The notes under the pieces are model-generated. The model was not told where the DNA came from. It made no database searches and was given only the letters and a program-made list of their open reading frames with translations. Both the position numbers and the translations under genes were made by a program. A stretch of DNA of 20,469 nucleotides from Novimethylophilus sp036504375 (GTDB lineage: Bacteria > Pseudomonadota > Gammaproteobacteria > Burkholderiales > Methylophilaceae): contig NZ_DASXVH010000078.1 of assembly GCF_036504375.1 (NCBI RefSeq), positions 1 through 20,469 of the forward strand, in the 5' to 3' direction. The first letter of the stretch is position 1; each line of letters opens with the position of its first letter. Positions 1 to 7,853 of this stretch are shown here, piece by piece.

Positions 1-2798
1 ATGATGGTGCTTTCGGTGATTTCCAGTTCCAGCAGGCTGGGGTCGCAATCGGTTTCGATGAGGATGCCATAAACGGTGTCGGCGAAATTGCTGCGCTGGA
101 TCTGCACTCCGGAGACGTTGACCGAAATCCACTGGATCGGGTAGCCCCGGGCTACCCATTGCATCGCCTGCTGGGCGGCCTCGCGCAGCACCCATTCGCC
201 GATTTGCACGATGAGGTCGGATTCTTCGGCCAGCGGGATGAACTTGGCCGGCGAAACCAGCCCGAGGTCCGGATGGTGCCAGCGGATCAAGGCTTCCGCA
301 CCTATGATGCGGCCGCTCGCCAGCGATATCTGCGGCTGGTAGTAAACCTCGAACTGCTGGCGCTCCAGCGCGCGGCGCAGCATGTTCTCCAGCGTGAAGC
401 GCTCGACCGCGTTGGCGCTTAAGTCGGAAGAGTAAAAGCGGTAATCGTTCTTGCCTTCGTTCTTGACCTGGTACATCGCAATATCGGCGGCCTTGATCAG
501 CTCGTCGACTTCGCGGCCGTCGTTGGGATAGACGCTGATGCCGATGCTGGCGCTGATGACGAATTCCTTGCCGTCGATGACGAATTCGGTGTGCAGCGAG
601 TCGATGATCTTCTTGGCGACGATGGAAGCATCCTCGATGTCGCGTAGGCTGTCCATCATCACCACGAACTCGTCGCCGCCCAGCCGGGCTACCGCATCGC
701 TTTCGCGCATCGCGCCGGTCAACCGCTCCGACACCTGCGCCAGCAGTATGTCGCCGACCTGGTGCCCCAGCGAATCGTTGATGGTCTTGAAGCGGTCGAG
801 GTCGACGAACAGCAGGCCTATCATGGTCTGTTCGCGTTCCGCGCGCTTGATCGCATGCCCCATGAGTTCGTTCAACAGGCGCCGGTTGGGCAGGCCCGTC
901 AGCGGGTCGTGATTCACCAGCTTGTGCAGCCGGTCTTCAGCCTGCCTGACCGCCGAAGTGTCGGTAAACACCGCGACATAATTGACGAGTTTGCCGTCCG
1001 CATCCCTGACTTCGGTGACGGTCAGCCAGCCTGGATGAGCGCTGCCGTCCTTGCGCCGGTTCCACACTTCTCCGCGCCAGCGCCCTTCCTGCCGCAGGCT
1101 GCACCACATGGCCTGGTAGAACTCCGCGTTGTGCTGATCAGAGCGCAGCATTCTCGTGGTGCGGCCGAGAATCTCGGCTTCGGTATAGCCGGTGATTGCG
1201 GTAAAGCCCTGGTTGATCGCGGTAATGCGGGTCTTGTCGTCGGTAATGAACACCCCTTCGGCGATGCTGTCGAACGCGATCATCGCCTGGTTCAGGCGCT
1301 TGCTGGCGGTCTCGCGCTGAATCGCCACGCCTATCGAGCGGGCGGCGGCTACCAGTGCGCTGAGTTCCTGCGGGGAAAGATCGCGCTGTTCCAGCCGGCA
1401 TTCGAGCGCGAGAAAGCCCCACCACGTTTCATCGGCGAACACCGGAATCAGGATCAGCGTCTGCGTACCGTGGCGCAGCAGGATGTCCTGTTCGTGCGCG
1501 GGAAAATCCGCCAACTCGCCGAAGATCACCTGTCCGCGGCTTAAGCAGTCGCGCCAGCGCTCGCAGCCGTCCGTTGCGTAGTCTATCTCGCGAAAAACGC
1601 AGGCCGCCCCGCTGTCCGGCAGCATCCAGGAATACACGGCGGCGGCACCCGCAACCTGGTTATTGCCCCTGACGTTGTTGCGGAACAGGTAGGTGCGGCT
1701 GAAGCCGGAGGCGGTGCCTATCATGTTCAGCACCTCCGGCATGCCCTTGTGCCACGATTCCAGCGAATGCAGCAGCCAATCGCTGGAGATCATCGCGTCC
1801 AGGATCGCGCTGCGATTGTGCAGATGCTGCTCGACCTCTTTGCGGTCGGTGATGTCCAGATGGGTGAGGATGATGTAGCTTTGCCGCCCCTGGCTGAAAC
1901 GGTTCGCGATCAGCAGGAACCAGCGGTCCTGCTGGGGAGTGGGGCAGGCGTACTCATGGCTGAAAGCGTCGCGGCGGCCGTTCAGCAGGCGTTCTATGCC
2001 TTTGCGCACGATCTGCGCGTCGCGTTCGCCCTGGTGTTCGGCTTTCAGGCATACGTCGAGATAGTTCATGCCCAGCATGTGGGACACGTGGCCGCCGGGA
2101 TTGTCGTCCCGGAATTGCTTCCAGCGCTGGTTGACGGCGATGATGTCGCCGTTGTGGTCCAGCACGCAGACATTGGCGGGCATCGCGTCGAGCACCGCAC
2201 GCGAGAAAAATTCCGTCTCCTGGCGCGTGGCTTCCGCCCGCATGCGCGCCATTTCACCACTTACCCGCGCGGCCAGTACCTTGAGCAGGCTTTCGGCGTT
2301 ATTGGGGAGGACCATTTCGCCATGGGTCAGCAGCACGATCATGCCCAGCAGTTGGCCATTCTTGTCGCGCAGCGGGGTGCCGGCATAACCCTCGACATTC
2401 AGCGCGCGCAACGCTGCATCGCCGGGGTGGGATTCTGCCACCTGCCTGGCTTTATGGTAGAAACCGGTGCGTACCGCGCGTTCGCATGGGGAACCGGCCA
2501 TTTCGTAATGGGTACCCACCTGCAGTTGGCGCCGGCTGTCGCCCTGGATGGCGCGGATCACGCTGCGGTCTTTTTCCAGCTGGCCGATGAAGCAGATATC
2601 GGCCTTGAACCATTTGCTCAGCCAATGCAGGGCATTGTCGTACAGCGCCTGCCCGGTGCTGTCGCTGGTTTGTGCCACCAGATCGTGCAGTATGGCCGCG
2701 TCAAATGCCTCGTTGGCGGGGCTGGCGGCGAGCCGGTTCAGGGGGTTTCTGAACACGCGCCTATCTCTTCCGGCGGTGGCCCGTGCCCGGCCATCCAT
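1..2798 (-). CDS. GAF-PAS-GAF-PAS-GGDEF-EAL cyclic-di-GMP signalling protein, 3' part missing
   Basis: Dual-domain cyclic-di-GMP enzyme: GGDEF domains make c-di-GMP from GTP and EAL domains degrade it. The minus strand is open from an ATG at 2798 to the left edge, giving 932 complete codons. This ATG is the first possible start, because an in-frame TGA lies 18 codons upstream with no other start between. I read a GAF domain (about residues 33-180), a PAS domain (200-330), a second GAF (345-505), a second PAS (520-640), then GGDEF with an intact GGDEF motif at 707-711 preceded by RESD, an I-site type RxxD for product inhibition. EAL begins near 815 with GAEALIRW (EAL at 835-837). The sequence stops just after ELEITES, so the second half of EAL, including the DDFG segment, lies outside the window. 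No membrane segment or signal peptide is seen, so it is probably cytoplasmic. Whether EAL is active cannot be judged. No strong ribosome-binding site precedes the start. Confidence 0.93.
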   Translation of the reverse strand, partial: MDGRARATAGRDRRVFRNPLNRLAASPANEAFDAAILHDLVAQTSDSTGQALYDNALHWLSKWFKADICFIGQLEKDRSVIRAIQGDSRRQLQVGTHYEMAGSPCERAVRTGFYHKARQVAESHPGDAALRALNVEGYAGTPLRDKNGQLLGMIVLLTHGEMVLPNNAESLLKVLAARVSGEMARMRAEATRQETEFFSRAVLDAMPANVCVLDHNGDIIAVNQRWKQFRDDNPGGHVSHMLGMNYLDVCLKAEHQGERDAQIVRKGIERLLNGRRDAFSHEYACPTPQQDRWFLLIANRFSQGRQSYIILTHLDITDRKEVEQHLHNRSAILDAMISSDWLLHSLESWHKGMPEVLNMIGTASGFSRTYLFRNNVRGNNQVAGAAAVYSWMLPDSGAACVFREIDYATDGCERWRDCLSRGQVIFGELADFPAHEQDILLRHGTQTLILIPVFADETWWGFLALECRLEQRDLSPQELSALVAAARSIGVAIQRETASKRLNQAMIAFDSIAEGVFITDDKTRITAINQGFTAITGYTEAEILGRTTRMLRSDQHNAEFYQAMWCSLRQEGRWRGEVWNRRKDGSAHPGWLTVTEVRDADGKLVNYVAVFTDTSAVRQAEDRLHKLVNHDPLTGLPNRRLLNELMGHAIKRAEREQTMIGLLFVDLDRFKTINDSLGHQVGDILLAQVSERLTGAMRESDAVARLGGDEFVVMMDSLRDIEDASIVAKKIIDSLHTEFVIDGKEFVISASIGISVYPNDGREVDELIKAADIAMYQVKNEGKNDYRFYSSDLSANAVERFTLENMLRRALERQQFEVYYQPQISLASGRIIGAEALIRWHHPDLGLVSPAKFIPLAEESDLIVQIGEWVLREAAQQAMQWVARGYPIQWISVNVSGVQIQRSNFADTVYGILIETDCDPSLLELEITESTI

Positions 2799-2875
2799 AA
2801 TTGAAAAGTAGCGATAGGGCCAACGCCGGGGCCTGCTGAATACTCGATTTCATGCTCGCTGAATGTCCTCGACCG

Positions 2876-2892
2876 CACATATTGATTATGTG
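2876..2892. repeat. Perfect inverted repeat between the divergent GGDEF-EAL and clpB genes
   Basis: CACATA and TATGTG form perfect 6-base arms around the 5-base spacer TTGAT. It lies 78 bp upstream of the GGDEF-EAL start and about 135 bp upstream of clpB. It could be a regulator site for the GGDEF-EAL gene, but I match it to no named consensus. The rest of the 229-bp gap holds the clpB promoter and no gene I can support. Confidence 0.3.
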
Positions 2893-2967
2893 AGTGCAGA
2901 AGTTACCATTTTGGTCGCCGAAGAAAAAGCACCGCGTGAGGATTTTTTTGATAATGCTGGGCAGTCG

Positions 2968-2996
2968 CTTGAAAAAACCTGATAGTGCCTTATCTA
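2968..2996 (+). promoter_or_regulatory. Sigma-32 (heat-shock) type promoter of clpB
   Basis: CTTGAAA at 2968-2974 matches the -35 core of the RpoH consensus. CCTTATCTA at 2988-2996 fits the -10 consensus CCCCATNTA with two mismatches. Counted from the end of CTTGAA, the spacer is 14 bases, within the usual 13-17. It sits about 30 bp upstream of the clpB start, and clpB is a classical RpoH target in proteobacteria. Confidence 0.7.
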
Positions 2997-3027
2997 TATT
3001 ACATTAATTCGTTAAGGGAGAAACCTC

Positions 3028-5607
3028 ATGCGTTTCGACAAGCTCACCACCAAGTTTCAGCAGGCGCTGGCAGATGCCCAGAGCATTGCCGTCGGCAACG
3101 ATAATCCCTACATCGAGCCCCAGCATTTGCTGCTGGCGCTGCTGAACCAGGAGGATGGCAGCACGACTTCGCTGTTGCAGCGCGCCGGCGCCAATATTTC
3201 ACCGCTGAGAAACAATCTGCAGCATGCGATCAGCCGCCTGTCCAAGGTGGAAGGCCAAGGCGGCGAAATCAGCATTTCGCGCGATCTCAACAACCTGCTG
3301 AACGTCACCGACAAGGAAGCGCAGAAGCACGGCGACGCCTTCATCGCCAGCGAGATGTTCCTGCTCGCGCTGACCGAAGACAAGAACGAGACCGGGCGCA
3401 TGCTGAAGGAGAGCGGGCTGCACCGCCGCGCGCTGGAGCAGGCGATCCAGGCGGTGCGCGGCGGCGAGCACGTGAAAGATGCCGAGGCCGAGGGCAGCCG
3501 CGAGGCCTTGAAGAAATACACGCTGGACCTGACCGAGCGCGCACGCCAAGGCAAGCTCGACCCGGTGATTGGCCGCGATGACGAAATCCGCCGGGCCATT
3601 CAAGTATTACAGCGCCGCACCAAGAACAACCCGGTGCTGATCGGCGAGCCCGGCGTCGGCAAGACCGCGATCGTCGAGGGCCTGGCGCAGCGCATCGTCA
3701 ACGGCGAGGTGCCGGAAACGCTGAAAAACAAGCGGGTTCTTTCGCTAGACATGGCCTCGCTCTTGGCCGGCGCCAAGTATCGCGGCGAGTTCGAGGAGCG
3801 CCTCAAGTCGGTGCTGAAGGAACTGGCGCAGGACGAGGGCCAGACCATCGTTTTCATCGACGAACTGCACACCATGGTCGGCGCCGGCAAGGCGGAAGGC
3901 GCGATCGACGCCGGCAACATGCTGAAGCCGGCACTGGCGCGCGGCGAACTGCACTGCGTGGGCGCCACCACGCTGGACGAGTACCGCAAATACATCGAGA
4001 AGGATGCCGCGCTGGAGCGCCGCTTCCAGAAAGTACTGGTGGACGAGCCCTCGGTGGAAGCCACGATTGCGATCCTGCGCGGCCTGCAGGAGCGCTACGA
4101 GCTGCACCACGGCGTCGAGATCACCGACCCCGCAATCGTCGCCGCCGCCGAACTCTCCCACCGCTACATCACCGACCGCTTCCTGCCGGACAAGGCCATC
4201 GACCTCATCGACGAGGCCGCCGCGCGCGTCAAGATGGAAATCGATTCCAAGCCCGAGTCCATGGATAAGCTCGACCGCCGGCTGATCCAGCTGAAAATCG
4301 AGCGCGAGGCGGTGCGCAAGGAGAAGGACGAGGCCTCGCAGAAGCGTTTCGCCTTGATCGAGGAGGAAATCGCCAGGCTCGAACGAGAATACGCCGACCT
4401 GGACGAAATATGGCGCGCCGAGAAGGCGCAAGTACAGGGCTCGGCCCATATCAAGGAAGCCATCGAGGCCATCCGCCTGCAAATGGAAGAAGCCAAGCGC
4501 CGGGGCGACTGGCAGCAGATGTCCGAGCTGCAGTACGGCAAGTTGCCGCAACTGGAGGCCCAGCTCAAGCAGGCCGCGAGTGCCGAGCAACCGCAGACCA
4601 AACATAAATTGCTACGCACCCAGGTCGGCGCCGAGGAAATCGCCGAAGTGGTGAGCCGGGCCACTGGAATACCGGTGTCCAAGATGATGCAGGGCGAGCG
4701 CGACAAGCTGCTGCACATGGAAGACCGGCTGCACGAACGGGTGGTCGGCCAGGACGAGGCCGTGCGCCTGGTGTCGGACGCGATCCGGCGCTCGCGTTCC
4801 GGCTTGTCCGATCCCAACCGGCCTTACGGTTCTTTCCTGTTCTTAGGCCCCACCGGCGTCGGCAAGACCGAGCTGTGCAAGGCACTGGCGAACTTCCTGT
4901 TCGACTCCGAGGAGCACCTGATCCGCATCGACATGAGCGAATTCATGGAGAAGCATTCCGTCGCACGGTTGATCGGCGCGCCGCCCGGCTACGTGGGCTA
5001 CGAGGAAGGCGGCTACCTGACCGAGGCCGTGCGCAGGAAACCTTACAGCGTCATCCTGCTGGACGAGGTGGAAAAAGCCCACCCCGACGTGTTCAACGTG
5101 CTGCTGCAAGTGCTGGACGACGGCCGCATGACCGACGGCCAGGGCCGCACCGTGGATTTCAAGAATACCGTCATCATCATGACGTCGAATCTCGGTTCGC
5201 AGATGATACAGAACATGACCGGCGACGATTACCAGGTGATCAAGCTGGCGGTGATGGGCGAGGTGAAGAGCTATTTCCGCCCGGAGTTCGTCAACCGTAT
5301 CGACGAGGTGGTGGTGTTCCATGCGCTGGCCGACGCCCATATCAAATCGATCGCGTCCATACAATTGCAAGGGCTTGCCAAACGCCTGCAGGCAATGGAT
5401 CTGCAGCTGGAAGTCACCGATGCGGCATTGGCCGAAATCGCCAACGCCGGTTTCGACCCGGTGTACGGCGCAAGACCACTGAAACGTGCGATCCAGGCCG
5501 AGATCGAGAATCCGTTGGCGAAGGAAATTCTGGCCGGGAATTTCGCGGCCAAGGATACGGTCAAAGTAAGCTATAAAGGCGGGAAAATGGTGTTTACCAA
5601 GGGCTGA
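3028..5607 (+). CDS. clpB: ATP-dependent chaperone ClpB (Hsp100 disaggregase)
   Basis: Hexameric AAA+ disaggregase that extracts polypeptides from aggregates with the DnaK system in the cytoplasm. The 859-residue length is typical of bacterial ClpB. In order: Clp N-terminal repeat domain (about 1-145), first AAA+ module with Walker A GEPGVGKT at 206-213 and Walker B FIDELH near 275-281, the charged coiled-coil middle domain that separates ClpB from ClpA (about 405-525), second AAA+ module with GPTGVGKT at 607-614 and Walker B ILLDEVEKAHP, then the C-terminal small domain with GARPLKRAIQ. No ClpP-binding loop is apparent. The start is an ATG eight bases after AAGGGAG at 3014-3020. Transcription is probably from the RpoH-like promoter just upstream. 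A lipoprotein gene follows after 32 bp on the same strand. No truncation or missing catalytic motif is seen. Confidence 0.98.
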   Translation: MRFDKLTTKFQQALADAQSIAVGNDNPYIEPQHLLLALLNQEDGSTTSLLQRAGANISPLRNNLQHAISRLSKVEGQGGEISISRDLNNLLNVTDKEAQKHGDAFIASEMFLLALTEDKNETGRMLKESGLHRRALEQAIQAVRGGEHVKDAEAEGSREALKKYTLDLTERARQGKLDPVIGRDDEIRRAIQVLQRRTKNNPVLIGEPGVGKTAIVEGLAQRIVNGEVPETLKNKRVLSLDMASLLAGAKYRGEFEERLKSVLKELAQDEGQTIVFIDELHTMVGAGKAEGAIDAGNMLKPALARGELHCVGATTLDEYRKYIEKDAALERRFQKVLVDEPSVEATIAILRGLQERYELHHGVEITDPAIVAAAELSHRYITDRFLPDKAIDLIDEAAARVKMEIDSKPESMDKLDRRLIQLKIEREAVRKEKDEASQKRFALIEEEIARLEREYADLDEIWRAEKAQVQGSAHIKEAIEAIRLQMEEAKRRGDWQQMSELQYGKLPQLEAQLKQAASAEQPQTKHKLLRTQVGAEEIAEVVSRATGIPVSKMMQGERDKLLHMEDRLHERVVGQDEAVRLVSDAIRRSRSGLSDPNRPYGSFLFLGPTGVGKTELCKALANFLFDSEEHLIRIDMSEFMEKHSVARLIGAPPGYVGYEEGGYLTEAVRRKPYSVILLDEVEKAHPDVFNVLLQVLDDGRMTDGQGRTVDFKNTVIIMTSNLGSQMIQNMTGDDYQVIKLAVMGEVKSYFRPEFVNRIDEVVVFHALADAHIKSIASIQLQGLAKRLQAMDLQLEVTDAALAEIANAGFDPVYGARPLKRAIQAEIENPLAKEILAGNFAAKDTVKVSYKGGKMVFTKG

Positions 5608-5639
5608 GTTGCATCAGCCCGGTTCACAAAGGAGTTGTC

Positions 5640-6131
5640 ATGCGCGGAGTCGTCGCGGCAATGTTGGCGCTGGGGCTGCTGGCGGGCTGCGCCAGCAGCC
5701 CTTCCTCGCATGACAATCCGTCGAAAATCGATCGCATCACGCCGGAACAGCTCGATCGCTTGCTGCCGCAGCCGGCACCGCATTTGTCGCTGGATGACAT
5801 TGTCGCTCTTTCCGGGAGCGGCGAAGCGCCGGAGGCGATCATCGCCAGAATTCGCGACACCCATTCCAGCTATGCGCTGACGCCGGCGCAGATCGTCGAG
5901 CTGAACCGCAAGGGTGTCAGCACCAGGGTGCTCGACCATATTTACAACGCCCAGCAGCAGGCGATACGCGACGGCATGGCCGACGAGCTCAACCAGCGCG
6001 AGCGCAAGCAGCGCGAGGAAATCCAGCGCCTGCAACGGGAGTTGCAGCGTCGGCCCTATTACTCTGATCCCTGGCCTTATCCGCCGTATTGGTACGGCTA
6101 TCCCTATCCCCGCCCTTATTGGCGCTGGTGA
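5640..6131 (+). CDS. Small lipoprotein with coiled coil and aromatic/proline-rich C-terminus
   Basis: A 163-residue protein of unknown function. A short hydrophobic N-terminus ends in the lipobox LLAGC, so signal peptidase II should cleave before Cys17 and the protein should be lipid-anchored; the next residue is Ala, not Asp, which fits outer-membrane sorting in well-studied systems. A globular part (about 30-103) is followed by a highly charged probable coiled coil (105-138), then a tail (139-163) dominated by Tyr, Trp and Pro with an Arg near the end. The start ATG follows AAAGGAG at good spacing. It lies 32 bp behind clpB on the same strand with no terminator seen, so it may be read from the clpB promoter. 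Its stop is only 3 bp from the end of the convergent transporter gene. I do not recognise a named family. Confidence 0.85.
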   Translation: MRGVVAAMLALGLLAGCASSPSSHDNPSKIDRITPEQLDRLLPQPAPHLSLDDIVALSGSGEAPEAIIARIRDTHSSYALTPAQIVELNRKGVSTRVLDHIYNAQQQAIRDGMADELNQRERKQREEIQRLQRELQRRPYYSDPWPYPPYWYGYPYPRPYWRW

Positions 6132-6134
6132 ACG

Positions 6135-7262
6135 CTAGCTGAAAGTGTGCAGATCGTTTTGCGCCGCCCTGGCGCGCAGCCTTCGCGCATAGGCATGGCG
6201 CGCACGCAGGCGCGGGGCGGTGAGTATGATTTCCAGCGTTTCGCCGAGCAGCAGGGTCATGCCCAGCATCGGCAGTATCAGCATCAGCCCGGCAATGCCG
6301 GCGATTGCGCCGCCCACCAGCAGCATCAGCAAGGACAGCAGCGGATGCAGCCGCAGGCTCTTGCCGACGATTACGGGCATGAACAACAGGTCATCCAGCA
6401 GGCGTATCGCGACAAACAATCCCAGCACGCCGTAAGCCAGCTCCAGCTGCCCGGGAAAATCGGTGCCGGTTACCAGCAGTGCCGCCAGGCAGCCGATCAG
6501 CGGCCCTATGTACGGAATCTGTCCGAGTGCCGCGGCAATCCCGCCCAGCATCGCTGGCGACGAAATCCCCAGCAGCCTGAATCCGGCCGAATAAAGCAGC
6601 GCGTCCAGCAACGTCAGCTTGACCAGCCCGAGGAAATACGACCGTGCCGTACGGTCGATCGCATGGGTGAGGTAGAGCGTCTTTTCAAAATAGGCATTGG
6701 GCACGGCCACGCCGAGGAACTTGCGGAAACTCGCGCCCTGCTTCAACAGGAAATAGGTGATTACCGGGATCAGCAGCAGCGAAGGCAGCCACGCGCCCAG
6801 CGCCAGGAGTGCAGCTCCCAGGTACTCCTCGGCAAAATGGTTCTGCATGGCGGCGAAGCGGATTCCCATATGCTCGGACAGGTGGGCTCCCCTGGCGAAC
6901 GCGAACTTGTGTTCCATGCCTTTGACCAGGCCGTCGATCAGCGAATAGCCGCCCGTCAGGTAGCGCATGAAGGTGCTGTGCCATGCGTCCGCATTGGCCA
7001 GCGTCCATGGATAAAGCAGCAGCAGCCACAAACCCAGCCCCAGCATGAAAGTGCCGCACAGCGCCGCCGCGGCGAAATCATTGCTGAAACCGGCCAGCAC
7101 CATGCGCCGGGCCAGCGGCGACAGCAAATAGTAGAGCACCAGTGCCAGCAGGAAGGGCACCACCAGCCACAGGATTTTCTGGAACAGCAACAGCAGCAAA
7201 CAGGTGACGGCGATAATGCCGACCCAGGTAACCGGTCCGGGGTCGTGACGGGTGACGTTCAT
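6135..7262 (-). CDS. AI-2E/PerM-family membrane transporter-like protein
   Basis: A 375-residue polytopic inner-membrane protein of the AI-2E exporter/PerM family; members include autoinducer-2 exporters and ion antiporters, so the substrate is unknown. Hydrophobic segments start at about residues 10-45 (two adjacent helices) and 58-80, followed by a roughly 75-residue loop, then further helices in the second half including the family-typical GQIPYIGPLIG and a late DDLLFMPVIVGKSLRLHP region. The open frame extends upstream to 7523, but that extension is Arg-rich and overlaps the upstream gene in another frame. The ATG at 7262 overlaps the stop of the cyclic-nucleotide-binding gene as TGATG, which argues for translational coupling, so I chose it. 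The two genes should be made together. The 3' end is almost end-to-end with the convergent lipoprotein gene, with no visible terminator between. Confidence 0.9.
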   Translation of the reverse strand: MNVTRHDPGPVTWVGIIAVTCLLLLLFQKILWLVVPFLLALVLYYLLSPLARRMVLAGFSNDFAAAALCGTFMLGLGLWLLLLYPWTLANADAWHSTFMRYLTGGYSLIDGLVKGMEHKFAFARGAHLSEHMGIRFAAMQNHFAEEYLGAALLALGAWLPSLLLIPVITYFLLKQGASFRKFLGVAVPNAYFEKTLYLTHAIDRTARSYFLGLVKLTLLDALLYSAGFRLLGISSPAMLGGIAAALGQIPYIGPLIGCLAALLVTGTDFPGQLELAYGVLGLFVAIRLLDDLLFMPVIVGKSLRLHPLLSLLMLLVGGAIAGIAGLMLILPMLGMTLLLGETLEIILTAPRLRARHAYARRLRARAAQNDLHTFS

Positions 7263-7732
7263 CAGACGACGTAGCGGTTGACCGCCTCGCGCAGCCGCTT
7301 GCCGATGTGGCGCGACAGCTGCAGTGTGATTTTTGAGGCGAGGCTGGCATGCGTCTGCAGCAGGCCGAGGAAATCCTCGCGGAAGAATACTGCCAGCGTG
7401 CAGTCTTCCGCCGCCCGGACCTGAGCCATGCGCGGCGCATCGTCCAGCAGCGCCAGCTCTCCGAAGAACTGGCCGGCGGATAACTCGGCAATCGCGCCGT
7501 CTATGGGCCTGCCTTGGCGGCAAATCAGCACCTTGCCCCTGAGGATGAAATAGATCGCCTGGCCTTCCTCGCCCTCGTCGAACACAACTTCATCCCTGAC
7601 GTAGTCGCGTTCATGCAGGCGGTCGTCGATGATGCGCAACTCTCCCGCCGTGAGTTCCGCAAACAGCGGAATTTTGCGCAGGCGGGCGAGACTGGGGGAT
7701 TCGAGTCGTTCTCGCAGGAAGCCGATAGCCAT
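7262..7732 (-). CDS. Stand-alone cyclic-nucleotide-binding-domain protein
   Basis: A 156-residue protein consisting almost only of a CRP/FNR-type cyclic-nucleotide-binding beta-roll (about residues 22-125) and C-terminal helices. The phosphate-binding cassette region reads GQFFGELALLDDAPRMAQV (88-106) with the Gly-Glu pair at 91-92 and Arg101, the residues that hold the cyclic phosphate in cAMP/cGMP binders. No helix-turn-helix follows, so it is probably not a transcription factor but a sensor or partner protein. It is coupled through TGATG to the membrane protein downstream, suggesting it controls that protein. The start is uncertain: ATG 7732 gives a domain-like beginning, while ATG 7768 in the same frame would add 12 residues but falls inside an inverted repeat. 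Neither has a good ribosome-binding site. Ligand identity cannot be read from sequence. Confidence 0.87.
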   Translation of the reverse strand: MAIGFLRERLESPSLARLRKIPLFAELTAGELRIIDDRLHERDYVRDEVVFDEGEEGQAIYFILRGKVLICRQGRPIDGAIAELSAGQFFGELALLDDAPRMAQVRAAEDCTLAVFFREDFLGLLQTHASLASKITLQLSRHIGKRLREAVNRYVV

Positions 7733-7754
7733 CGTCGAATGATTTTTTATATGC

Positions 7755-7773
7755 TTGACATGGGTCATGTTAA
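7755..7773. promoter_or_regulatory. 19-bp near-perfect inverted repeat, candidate operator
   Basis: TTGACATG and CATGTTAA form 8-base arms with one mismatch around a 3-base spacer. It lies 23 bp upstream of the ATG at 7732 of the cyclic-nucleotide-binding gene and about 80 bp upstream of the divergent chemoreceptor gene, so it could control either. The symmetry suits a dimeric regulator. It resembles but does not match the FNR or CRP consensus. Confidence 0.4.
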
Positions 7774-7853
7774 TGCGAAATCGGGGCAGAGACAAATTTC
7801 CAGTGTGCTTGTATATTGGCGCAAAGTGTGAAATCACGAGAGAAAAGTTATGA

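Noticed and set aside
1749..2804. A 351-codon plus-strand open frame at the left end
   Set aside because: Antisense shadow of the GAF-PAS part of the large GGDEF-EAL gene; no domain is visible in it.
2881..2960. CIRCE-like element upstream of clpB suggested by GAGTGC at 2892-2897
   Set aside because: Only half of the inverted repeat is present; no matching GCACTC arm at the right distance.
6147..7274. A 375-codon Gln-rich plus-strand open frame
   Set aside because: It lies entirely opposite the AI-2E-family gene, whose membrane segments and family motifs are clear; the Gln-rich look comes from reverse-complemented Leu codons.
7263..7523. N-terminal extension of the AI-2E-family frame to 7523
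   Set aside because: It overlaps the cyclic-nucleotide-binding gene, is Arg/Pro/Ala-rich, and the TGATG-coupled ATG at 7262 gives a normal family N-terminus.
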